A DNA stretch of 64,000 nt, from the NCBI RefSeq assembly GCF_900106645.1, contig NZ_FNMV01000011.1, positions 62,001-126,000 on the forward strand, written 5' to 3'. This document shows positions 56,201 through 64,000 of this stretch, piece by piece. The notes under the pieces were generated by a model, which saw only the letters and a list, made by a program, of their open reading frames with translations, was not told the origin of the DNA and did not search any database. A program made the translations under genes and the position numbers. The first letter of the stretch is position 1. Every line of letters begins with the position of its first letter. The DNA is from Flavobacterium degerlachei (GTDB taxonomy: Bacteria > Bacteroidota > Bacteroidia > Flavobacteriales > Flavobacteriaceae).

Positions 56201-59200
56201 TAACTCCATTACTGTGTCTGTTTCTTCATCAGCTGCACTAGGAAATCAAGTTATTACGGTCAAGGCAATTAATCCATGTGGTAGTGAAAATACCACAGTA
56301 TCTACCCCTTCAAATGGCAAAGACCGAATCATTGTAAATTCATTTAATGGTGTAACTGTTTCACCTTCATCTCAGACTGTTTGTGCAAACAGCTCCATTA
56401 TAGTAACTGGAGTACTAACTGGAAACGCAACTTCAGGCAATTGGACTGCAACAAATGGTAATATTACATTACAATCTCAAGTTGGATCAACTATTACTGC
56501 AATCTTTACTCCTACAATTTCCGGAGGCTCTGCCACAGCAACCATAACCACCAATATACCAACAGGAAGTTGTCCCAATACTCCGGCCACCGCAACAGTG
56601 GCAGTAACGGTAAATCCTTTACCTCTTGCAGCAGGCATAATAAACGGTTCGGCAACAGTATGTCAGGGAGAAAACAGTATAGCCTATGCAGTTCCCGCTA
56701 TTACCAATGCAACTGGGTATAGCTGGTCTTTACCCACAGGAGCTACCATAACTAACGGAGCAAATACAAACAGTATTACGGTCAATTATTCTAATACAGC
56801 AACTTCAGGAAATATTGCTGTCTATGGAACTAACGCATGTGGTAACGGAACAGTCTCTGCAAAATTTGCTGTAACGCTAAATCCTTTACCTCTTGCAGCT
56901 GGTATAATAAACGGTTCGGCAACAGTATGCCAGGGAGAAAACAGTGTAGCCTATACAGTTCCCACTATTACCAATGCAACTGGGTATAGCTGGTCTTTAC
57001 CTACAGGAGCTACCATAGCTAACGGAGCAAATACAAACAGTATTACGGTCAATTATTCTAATACAGCAACTTCAGGAAATATTGCAGTCTATGGAACAAA
57101 CGCATGTGGTAACGGAACGGTCTCTGCAAACTTTGCTGTAACGCTAAATCCTTTACCTCTTGCAGCAGGCATAATAAACGGTTCGGCAACAGTATGCCAG
57201 GGAGAAAACAGTGTAGCCTATACAGTTCCCACTATTACCAATGCAACTGGGTATAGCTGGTCTTTACCTACAGGAGCTACCATAGCTAACGGAGCAAATA
57301 CAAACAGTATTACTATCAATTATTCTAATACTGCAGCTTCAGGAAATATTGCAGTCTATGGAACAAACGCATGTGGTAACGGAACGGTCTCTGCAAACTT
57401 TGCTGTAACGCTAAATCTTTTACCTCTTGCAGCAGGCATAATAAACGGTTCGGCAATAGTATGCCAAGGACAAAACAGTGTAGCCTATACGGTTCCCACT
57501 ATTACCAATGCAACTGGATATAGCTGGTCTTTACCTACAGGAGCTACCATAGCTAACGGAGCCAATACAAACAGTATTACGGTCAATTATTCTAATACAG
57601 CAACTTCAGGAAATATTGCAGTCTATGGAACAAACGCATGTGGTAACGGAACGGTCTCTGCAAACTTTGCTGTAACGCTAAATCCTTTACCTCTTGCAGC
57701 AGGCATAATAACTGGTTCGGCAATAGTATGCCAAGGACCAAACAGTGTAGCCTATACAGTTCCCACTATTACCAATGCAACTGGGTATAGCTGGTCTTTA
57801 CCTACAGGAGCTACCATAGCTAACGGAGCAAATACAAACAGTATTACGGTCAATTATTCTAATACAGCAACTTCAGGAAATATTGCAGTCTATGGAACAA
57901 ACGCATGTGGTAACGGAACGGTCTCTGCAAACTTTGCTGTAACGCTAAATCTTTTACCTCTTGCAGCAGGCATAATAAACGGTTCGGCAATAGTATGCCA
58001 AGGACAAAACAGTGTAGCCTATACGGTTCCCACTATTACCAATGCAACTGGATATAGCTGGTCTTTACCTACAGGAGCTACCATAGCTAACGGAGCCAAT
58101 ACAAACAGTATTACGGTCAATTATTCTAATACAGCAACTTCAGGAAATATTGCAGTCTATGGAACAAACGCATGTGGTAACGGAGCGGTCTCTGCAAACT
58201 TTGCTGTAACGGTAAATCAGCCACCGTTAATAAATACTCAACCAAAACCTTCTCAAACAGTTTGTTCTGGCTTTCCTATTAGTTTTTCAGTAATAGCAAC
58301 AGGAACAGGGCTTACTTATCAATGGAAAAAAGGAGGGACAAATATTATAGGGGCAACATCTAATACGTATTCAATTCCTAATGTGAGTACAGTGGATGCA
58401 GGAAATTATACTGTAGTTGTAAGTGGAACTTCAGCTTGTTCATCAGTTACTTCAAATGAAGCAGTACTAATTGTAAATCAAGATATAGACATAACTAACC
58501 ATCCAAGTGCTCAGGTAAAATGTGAAGGTCTTAATGCCACGTTTTCAGTAACGGCTATAGGTACTATTTCAAGTTATGTTTGGAGAAAAAATGGAATTCC
58601 TATTTCTAATGGTGGTAATATTTCAACAGCTACAACCTCCACTATTACTTTTACTGGGTTGTTACTTAGTAATGCTGGAAGTTATGATGTGGTAGTAAGT
58701 AGTCCTGGAGGTACATGCTCACAAACTATTTCAAATCCTGCTATCTTAACAGTTACACCAACAGTAACCATCAATGCATTTTCAGCGGCAACTTCAACAC
58801 GTTGCCAAGGGGCAGGAACGGTAACTACTACAACGACTGCTAGTAACTCAACGGGAATTACATACAGTCTAGATACAGCAAGTTTAGCAGCTGGAAACAC
58901 GATTATTGCGGCTACATCTGCAGTAACTTATGCTGCAGGATGGAGCGGAACAACAACCATTACAGCAAGTGCAGCAGGATGTAACGGCCCAGCAACTACC
59001 ACTCACGTTGTGACAGTAACTCCAACGGTAACCATCAATTCATTTCCATCGACAACTCCAATACGTTGTCAAGGAGCAGCATCTGTGACTACCACAACAA
59101 CAGCAAATAATTCCACAGGTATTACTTATACACTAGATACTGCCAGCTTAACTGCAGGGAACTCAATTGTTGCCACTACAGGTACCGTGACTTATGTGGC

Positions 59201-62200
59201 AGGATGGAGCGGTACAACAACCATTACAGCAAGTGCAGCAGGATGTAATGGTCCAGCATCTACTATGCATGTTGTAACAGTTACGCCAACAGTCTCCATA
59301 AATTCATTTTCACCGACAACTTCAACACGTTGCCAGGGCAATGGATCTGTGACTACCACAACAACAGCAAATAATTCCACAGGAATTACTTATAGCTTAG
59401 ACACAGCCACTGCTGCTTTTTCGGGTAATAATATCGATTCTAGCACAGGAGTTGTAACTTATGCGGCGGGATGGAGCGGAACAACAACAATTACAGCAAG
59501 TGCGGCAGGATGTAATGGTCCTGCAACTACCATGCATATTGTAACAGTTACACCAACAGTAACCATCAATGCATTTTCAGCGGCAACTGCAACACGTTGC
59601 CAAGGGGCAGGAACGGTAACTACTACAACGACTGCTAGTAACTCAACGGGAATTATTTACAGTCTGGATGCAGCAAGTATAGCAGCTGGAAACACGATTA
59701 TTGCGGCGACAGCTGCAGTAACTTATGCTGCAGGATGGAGCGGAACAACAACCATTACAGCAAGTGCAGCAGGATGTAACGGCCCAGCAACTACCACGCA
59801 CGTTGTGACAGTAACTCCAACGGTAACCATAAATTCATTTCCATCGACAACTTCAATACGTTGTCAAGGAGCAGCATCTGTGACTACCACAACAACAGCA
59901 AATAATTCCACAGGAATTACTTATAATCTAGATACTGCCAGCTTAACTGCAGGGAACTCAATTGTTGCCACTACAGGTGCCGTGACTTATGTGGCAGGAT
60001 GGAGCGGTACAACAACCATTACAGCAAGTGCAGCAGGATGTAATGGCCCAGCATCTACTATGCATGTTGTAACAGTTACGCCAACAGTCTCCATAAATTC
60101 ATTTTCACCGACAACTTCAACACGTTGCCAGGGCGCCGGATCTGTGACTACCACAACAACAGCAAATAATTCCACAGGAATTACTTATAGCTTAGACACA
60201 GCCACTGCTGCTTTTTCGGGTAATGGTATCGATTCTAGCACAGGAGTTGTAACTTATGCGGAGGGATGGAGCGGAACAACAACAATTACAGCAAGTGCGG
60301 CAGGATGTAATGGTCCTGCAACTACCATGCATATTGTAACAGTTACACCAACAGTAACCATCAATGCATTTTCACCGACAACTTCAACACGTTGCCAAGG
60401 GGCAGGAACAGTAATTACTACAACGACCGCTAATAACTCAACAGGAATTATTTACAGTCTGGATGCAGCAAGTATAGCAGCTGGAAACACGATTATTGCG
60501 GCTACAGCTGCAGTAACTTATGCTCCAGGATGGAGCGGAATGACAACTATTACAGCAAGTGCAGCAGGATGTAATGGCCCAGCTACAAAATCACATACAG
60601 TAACAATCACTCCTACTTCCATTGGAGGAACTTTAGCTGGTTATGCAACTGATCAGTCGGGCAATCCATATAATAATCCAATTATTTACAGCAAAAACCT
60701 TCTAGCCTGCTTATCAACAGATGGTTTGTTAGTTTTAAGTGGATATACTGGAAACATAATTCGATGGGAATATTCAATCAATGCTGGAATAAATTGGAAT
60801 ACACTTAGCAATACAACTAACAGTTATGCCTATTCTAGCATTCCACAAACAAGAATATACAGAGCAGTTATTCAGAGTGGAAACTGCGCAATTTCATACT
60901 CTAATATCGTAACCGTAAGTGTGGTACCACAGGATATTAAACCTACACCTGTTACTACATCAAAAACAACAATGTGTTTAGGTGAAACCACTGTATTTAA
61001 TGCAACTAGTGGTTTTGCCACAGGACAAAACATAGAAGGAGGAGGTTTTAATACTGGGCAATTTCCTGATAAGACTAATCCTGACAAATGGCGGTTAGAT
61101 GGAGTTGCTGTGGGAACTGCTTGGACAGCTTCAGCAAACAATACTAAACCTAACAATTGGGCGGGAACAAACGGTCACCCTTTTGGAACATATCCAATTT
61201 TTTATGATTCATCAGACAAAAAATTTGCCATATCAAATGGAGATCTATTAAATACATATTATGGTGGAACTAGGGACAACACTACACTAGAAACTCCAAG
61301 GTTTAACACTTTCGGACTTTCAACTGCAACTTTTGATGTTCAACTGGCTTGGAATTTAGAAATAAATGATTATGCTAAAATTGAATTATCACTTGATGGA
61401 GGTGTAAATTATAATATTATGCTTTTCAGTAAAGTAGGAAAAACAGCCTCTGCAATTTTCAATCCATTGCAACAATTTTCATTTGATTTATCAGACTATG
61501 TTGGACAAAAAGATCTGAGAATAAAATTTACATTCAAAGGAACTACAATAAATAGCGCATGGGCTTTAGATGAAATAAAAATACCATCTCCTCCTGCAGG
61601 TCCGGGTATTGTATGGACAGATGAAAACCATAATATCATTGGAACCACAAACACTCATTCAGAAACTCCTGTATCTCCAGGGGTTTATAACTTTGCGGTT
61701 ACATCATTTTTAAATGGATGCATATACGACATTACGCCTAGCAATACTGTCTATGTACCTGTAAATGTTAATTTAGCATATGCTGGAAAAGACGTGGCTA
61801 TCTTACCCGTTGATTGTGGTAATAATTTTGTGAAGCTTAATGCTTATGACAATAGAGAAACAGCAGATAAAAATATCGCTAATGGTGCTTTTGACAATAA
61901 TTATCAACCCGGAACACAGCCCGGAACTGGAGCGACAGGAAAATGGACCATTAAATCAACTAGTACATGTGGAACGGGAACTTTTTCTCCAAATGATGCA
62001 GACCCTAGAGCGACTTTTACTGGCGAATCTGGAACCTATGTGTTAACTTGGACCACTGGAGGCTGCTCTGATGATGTACAAATTATATTTACAGATTGTA
62101 AAAGTATTAATTTTGATGGTGTAAATGACAATATAACCTTTAAAGGCAACTACGATTTAACCAATTCATTTAGTATTGAAGTTTGGGTAAAACCTAATTC

Positions 62201-64000
62201 AATAACCGGAGCTCAAACTATTTTTTCAAAACGCGATGCCAATAATTCTGCGACTGGATATGATTTAAAATTAGCAGGAAGTATCGTTTCATTTAATTGG
62301 AATTCTACTGGAACTATTCAATCAAATTATTCAATTAGTACAAGCAGGTGGTATCATATTGCAGTTACTTTTAATGGTACAACTTATAGATTATATATTG
62401 ATGGTATAGAGGTGAGTAACCCATCAGGTATCACTGGTACTAAACCAATCGATAATGATTTTGATTGCATTTTAGGAGCAATGGATCAAACAGGAAGTCC
62501 ACCCAATAAACCCGTTAAATATTTCAATGGGTGGATGGATGAACTTAGAATTTGGAATACATCACTGACACCTGAACAATTGCATCAAATGATGAATCAG
62601 GAAATTATAACTAGCCTAACTGTAGCTGGTAATGTACAAGGAGCAATAGTGCCAATAGACGTTAATGGTTTATCTTGGACAACTAATTTATTAGGATATT
62701 ATCAAATGAATTCTATTAGTTGCGGTTATCTTTATCCAACAAAAGGAACAGCTATAGGTAAATTAAGAAACATAACAACAGTAGAAGATCAGACAGCTCC
62801 TATTCCATATACCTCAAAAACAGATGGAAACTGGACCGACACAACTCTAACAACCCCTTGGACCTATGGAAATTCTGTATGGGATTATCCAAATAGCACA
62901 GGTTATAATGGAACGCCTATAGATTGGAATATTGTAATGGCATCACATAACATTAATTCTGGAAATAAGGACATAACATTATTGGGATTACTCTCAACTG
63001 CTGGAAAAATAACGATAGCAGACCCAGTAGTGACTAATCCTATTGAAAAAAATGATGGTCAATTGCTATGGATAACTTACTACTTAAAATTGAATGGTAA
63101 CATTGATTTAGTGGGTGAATCACAATTAGTAGAAAAAAGATACACTACAACTCAATTTAGTGAAAGTATTTTAGATCCAACAAGTACAGGATTTATTAAA
63201 ATTGATCAACAAGGCAAAAAAAACAGTTTTAATTACAATTACTGGTCTTCACCCGTTAGCCTAATTCAAGGGATTTCGAATAATGTGCCGTATATAATTA
63301 AAAATATTTTAAAAGATGGAACAATTTCCAATAGTCCAAAAATAATATCTTTTGGAACCACTTTTAATTACGCCGATACGTATTCAGACCCTATAAAAAT
63401 CACGGACCGTTGGATTTGGTCTTATAACTCTCAAATAATAGACGGAGATGACTGGGGAAATTATTACAAATGGAATCATATTACAAGTAACGGCACGATA
63501 AAAACTGGCGAAGGGTTTACTATGAAGGGAACTGGTGGGGCAGCTGACACAACAGCCCTGCAAAACTATGTCTTCGTTGGAAAACCAAATTCGGGAACCA
63601 TTTCACTCAACCTAATTAAGAACAATAGTTATTTGATAGGAAACCCCTATCCGTCTGCTCTTGATGCAGATGAATTTATAAAAGACAATATCAAAGAAAC
63701 AATAAATGGTAATATTGGCAGAAACACTGAAAATAGATTCAATGGCGTACTCTATTTCTGGGATCATTTTGGCTTATCAAATAATCATTTATTAGCAGAA
63801 TATGAAGGCGCTTATGCCACTTATACTTTAATGGGAGGTGCACCAGGAGTTGGCAGCAGTCCTTTAACCGCTGGTGGGACTGGAACCAAAATTCCAGAAC
63901 GTTATATAGCGGTGGGACAAGGATTTTTTGTAAACGCATCATTAGACTCCGCTGTAGGTACAACAGCAGAAATAGTTCAAGGAGGAACTCTTAATTTTAA
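53265..64000 (+). CDS. Giant repeat-rich secreted surface protein, open at the window end
   Basis: From the ATG at 53265 one frame stays open to the last base (at least 3578 residues); I checked the frame at several points, and every repeat period is a multiple of three. There is a signal peptide (KKKYLFLILLILNSIYSFGQ). Three tandem-repeat regions follow: residues about 203-842 (8 x 80), 1120-1653 (6 x 89, PKD/Ig-like, GYSWSLPTGATI), and 1835-2451 (7 x 88/89, TRCQGAG ... GWSGTTTITASAAGCNGP). Then come a jelly-roll-like region (about 2590-2780), a LamG domain (about 2946-3110) and a part homologous to the end of the protein at 48296. A T9SS sorting tail is expected beyond the window. Probably a long filamentous adhesin. 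Confidence 0.88.
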   Translation, partial: MKKKYLFLILLILNSIYSFGQCSGVNGSISICDSSATPIDLFSLITSEDSGGSWTRTSGTGGNFNAGAGTFIPDSGATTSTFIYTATAPCSDSSLATININPNLPASVIIEASATTICDGTSVTFTAIPTNSGSDPLYQWQINGLNTGANSSGNTFSSSNLTDGNVISVVLTSNATPCVLGSPATSNYVTLTVSPIPNVVVTNPSAVCATATVDLTLAAVTSGSTAGLIYSYWLNAAATISYDTPTATTTGTYYIKGTTAAGCYEIKPVTVTESPLPTVVTNNPTSVCAPSTVDLTVTAVTAGSTAGLTYTYWTNAAATILYDTPTTASTGTYYIKGTTAAGCYDIKPVMVTINTSPTVVTNDPASVCSPSTVDLSVTAVTAGSTAGLTYTYWTNAAATISYDTPTTASTGTYYIKGTTVAGCYDIKPVTVTVNQSPTVVITNPPAACSPSTVNLTATAVTAGSTATLTFTYWTDAAATVSYATPTAAVAGTYYIKGITASGCFDIQPITVIINPTPTVVITNPSAVCSPSTVNLTAAAVTAGSTASLTFTYWTDAAATISYDTPTIASTGTYYIKGTTAADCYDIKPITVTVNPSPIVLITNPPAACSPSTVNLTAASVTAGSTASLTFTYWTDAAATISYDTPTTASTGTYYIKGTTAVGCYDIKPVTVTINPSPIVLITNPPTACSPSTVNLTAAAVTAGSTAGLTYTYWTNAAATISSATPTAAIAGTYYIKGITASGCFDIKPITVTINPKPNVVITDPAAVCSPSTVNLTATAVTAGSTASLTYTYWTDAAATISYATPTTAGTGTYYIKGATAAGCYDIKPVTVTVNPTVIPSVSISSSSTTICSGTSVTFTATPTNGGSAPSYQWKNGATLVGTNSPTYTTTTLANNATISVVMTSNAICPSPSTATSTTIVMSVFTGNPSGWNGSTSITVSNQSICPPATVTLSVPAASNAQYYQWNLPTGWIITSGNLTNSITVSVSSSAALGNQVITVKAINPCGSENTTVSTPSNGKDRIIVNSFNGVTVSPSSQTVCANSSIIVTGVLTGNATSGNWTATNGNITLQSQVGSTITAIFTPTISGGSATATITTNIPTGSCPNTPATATVAVTVNPLPLAAGIINGSATVCQGENSIAYAVPAITNATGYSWSLPTGATITNGANTNSITVNYSNTATSGNIAVYGTNACGNGTVSAKFAVTLNPLPLAAGIINGSATVCQGENSVAYTVPTITNATGYSWSLPTGATIANGANTNSITVNYSNTATSGNIAVYGTNACGNGTVSANFAVTLNPLPLAAGIINGSATVCQGENSVAYTVPTITNATGYSWSLPTGATIANGANTNSITINYSNTAASGNIAVYGTNACGNGTVSANFAVTLNLLPLAAGIINGSAIVCQGQNSVAYTVPTITNATGYSWSLPTGATIANGANTNSITVNYSNTATSGNIAVYGTNACGNGTVSANFAVTLNPLPLAAGIITGSAIVCQGPNSVAYTVPTITNATGYSWSLPTGATIANGANTNSITVNYSNTATSGNIAVYGTNACGNGTVSANFAVTLNLLPLAAGIINGSAIVCQGQNSVAYTVPTITNATGYSWSLPTGATIANGANTNSITVNYSNTATSGNIAVYGTNACGNGAVSANFAVTVNQPPLINTQPKPSQTVCSGFPISFSVIATGTGLTYQWKKGGTNIIGATSNTYSIPNVSTVDAGNYTVVVSGTSACSSVTSNEAVLIVNQDIDITNHPSAQVKCEGLNATFSVTAIGTISSYVWRKNGIPISNGGNISTATTSTITFTGLLLSNAGSYDVVVSSPGGTCSQTISNPAILTVTPTVTINAFSAATSTRCQGAGTVTTTTTASNSTGITYSLDTASLAAGNTIIAATSAVTYAAGWSGTTTITASAAGCNGPATTTHVVTVTPTVTINSFPSTTPIRCQGAASVTTTTTANNSTGITYTLDTASLTAGNSIVATTGTVTYVAGWSGTTTITASAAGCNGPASTMHVVTVTPTVSINSFSPTTSTRCQGNGSVTTTTTANNSTGITYSLDTATAAFSGNNIDSSTGVVTYAAGWSGTTTITASAAGCNGPATTMHIVTVTPTVTINAFSAATATRCQGAGTVTTTTTASNSTGIIYSLDAASIAAGNTIIAATAAVTYAAGWSGTTTITASAAGCNGPATTTHVVTVTPTVTINSFPSTTSIRCQGAASVTTTTTANNSTGITYNLDTASLTAGNSIVATTGAVTYVAGWSGTTTITASAAGCNGPASTMHVVTVTPTVSINSFSPTTSTRCQGAGSVTTTTTANNSTGITYSLDTATAAFSGNGIDSSTGVVTYAEGWSGTTTITASAAGCNGPATTMHIVTVTPTVTINAFSPTTSTRCQGAGTVITTTTANNSTGIIYSLDAASIAAGNTIIAATAAVTYAPGWSGMTTITASAAGCNGPATKSHTVTITPTSIGGTLAGYATDQSGNPYNNPIIYSKNLLACLSTDGLLVLSGYTGNIIRWEYSINAGINWNTLSNTTNSYAYSSIPQTRIYRAVIQSGNCAISYSNIVTVSVVPQDIKPTPVTTSKTTMCLGETTVFNATSGFATGQNIEGGGFNTGQFPDKTNPDKWRLDGVAVGTAWTASANNTKPNNWAGTNGHPFGTYPIFYDSSDKKFAISNGDLLNTYYGGTRDNTTLETPRFNTFGLSTATFDVQLAWNLEINDYAKIELSLDGGVNYNIMLFSKVGKTASAIFNPLQQFSFDLSDYVGQKDLRIKFTFKGTTINSAWALDEIKIPSPPAGPGIVWTDENHNIIGTTNTHSETPVSPGVYNFAVTSFLNGCIYDITPSNTVYVPVNVNLAYAGKDVAILPVDCGNNFVKLNAYDNRETADKNIANGAFDNNYQPGTQPGTGATGKWTIKSTSTCGTGTFSPNDADPRATFTGESGTYVLTWTTGGCSDDVQIIFTDCKSINFDGVNDNITFKGNYDLTNSFSIEVWVKPNSITGAQTIFSKRDANNSATGYDLKLAGSIVSFNWNSTGTIQSNYSISTSRWYHIAVTFNGTTYRLYIDGIEVSNPSGITGTKPIDNDFDCILGAMDQTGSPPNKPVKYFNGWMDELRIWNTSLTPEQLHQMMNQEIITSLTVAGNVQGAIVPIDVNGLSWTTNLLGYYQMNSISCGYLYPTKGTAIGKLRNITTVEDQTAPIPYTSKTDGNWTDTTLTTPWTYGNSVWDYPNSTGYNGTPIDWNIVMASHNINSGNKDITLLGLLSTAGKITIADPVVTNPIEKNDGQLLWITYYLKLNGNIDLVGESQLVEKRYTTTQFSESILDPTSTGFIKIDQQGKKNSFNYNYWSSPVSLIQGISNNVPYIIKNILKDGTISNSPKIISFGTTFNYADTYSDPIKITDRWIWSYNSQIIDGDDWGNYYKWNHITSNGTIKTGEGFTMKGTGGAADTTALQNYVFVGKPNSGTISLNLIKNNSYLIGNPYPSALDADEFIKDNIKETINGNIGRNTENRFNGVLYFWDHFGLSNNHLLAEYEGAYATYTLMGGAPGVGSSPLTAGGTGTKIPERYIAVGQGFFVNASLDSAVGTTAEIVQGGTLNF
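53871..55790 (+). repeat. Eight tandem 240-bp repeats in the giant gene
   Basis: Units start at 53871 and every 240 bases to 55551. Each encodes 80 residues with NPxAxCSPST at the start, TYWTDAAATISYDTP in the middle and GCYDIKPVTVT near the end; two cysteines per unit could form a disulfide. Several units are almost identical at DNA level. Confidence 0.9.
56622..58223 (+). repeat. Six tandem 267-bp repeats (PKD/Ig-like) in the giant gene
   Basis: Units start at 56622, 56889, 57156, 57423, 57690 and 57957, exactly 267 bases apart. Each encodes 89 residues with GSATVCQGENSVAYTVP, GYSWSLPTGA and YGTNACGNGT. Units 4 and 6 share the same variant bases, showing that the pair 3-4 or 5-6 was copied as a block. 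Confidence 0.9.
58767..60618 (+). repeat. Seven tandem 264/267-bp repeats with a 795-bp super-period
   Basis: Units begin at 58767, 59031, 59295, 59562, 59826, 60090 and 60357. The spacings 264, 264, 267 repeat, so units 1-3 and 4-6 are copies of one 795-base block and unit 7 begins a third. Confidence 0.88.

Noticed and set aside
54743..60175. Series of similar minus-strand open frames inside the repeat region
   Set aside because: They recur with the repeat period and are antisense shadows of the giant plus-strand gene.

Overview
The window looks like a chromosome segment of a Flavobacterium-type member of the Bacteroidota. It is AT-rich, carries promoters of the TTG-N19-TAnnTTTG type, encodes PorT-like and TonB-dependent outer-membrane proteins and type IX (T9SS) sorting tails, and holds a 6S RNA between zapA and rny. 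The species cannot be named from the sequence alone.

Region 1 (1-20792) is ordinary core genome. It has the tail of an ABC exporter, a DUF2971 protein, a lipoprotein with two EF-hand-like loops, a TonB-dependent receptor followed by an M23 peptidase, a zapB-like/zapA pair, 6S RNA, rny, xerD, an OmpW/PorT-like barrel, aroQ, a CDF metal exporter, murA, DUF4290, DUF493, an NadR-like ATPase, recQ-fmt, an HU protein, YqgE, a class IV aminotransferase, a START-like protein and a tRNA-Met(CAU).

Region 2 (20793-45279) is a genomic island of about 24.5 kb inserted in the 3' half of that tRNA. The intact tRNA is at the left end and a 44-bp copy of its 3' half is at the right end. Next to the left end is a tyrosine integrase, and each end carries a tandem pair of 12-bp CGTACACGA repeats, probably integrase arm sites. 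The cargo is a tightly packed operon of about 15 kb in which a type I restriction-modification system (hsdR ... hsdS ... hsdM) encloses two further cassettes. The first, between hsdR and hsdS, is a ComEC-like MBL hydrolase plus an ABC three-component (ABC-3C) system: trypsin-like effector, middle component and SMC/Rad50-like ATPase. The second, between hsdS and hsdM, is MBL hydrolase, membrane patatin-like phospholipase, MBL hydrolase. hsdM is broken by one in-frame stop. A decaying array of PLD-like proteins follows, then an iteron-like array, a plasmid-like replication/regulation module (HTH, ribbon-helix-helix, RecA-like ATPase, DUF6371) and an AbiEi/AbiEii toxin-antitoxin pair.

Region 3 (45280-47751) is a second, small att-flanked segment holding a tripartite HipBST toxin-antitoxin module. 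It ends in a third copy of the tRNA 3' end with the tRNA terminator duplicated. A different 13-bp tandem repeat (GAGTGAGGAA core) flanks this end.

Region 4 (48296-64000) holds two very large secreted T9SS-type surface proteins with homologous LamG-containing C-terminal halves. The second is open to the window edge (at least 3578 residues) and contains three families of long, nearly identical tandem repeats: 8 x 80, 6 x 89 and 7 x 88/89 residues.

The strongest candidate for an undescribed system is the MBL-patatin-MBL cassette, together with its placement and that of the MBL/ABC-3C cassette inside one type I RM operon.
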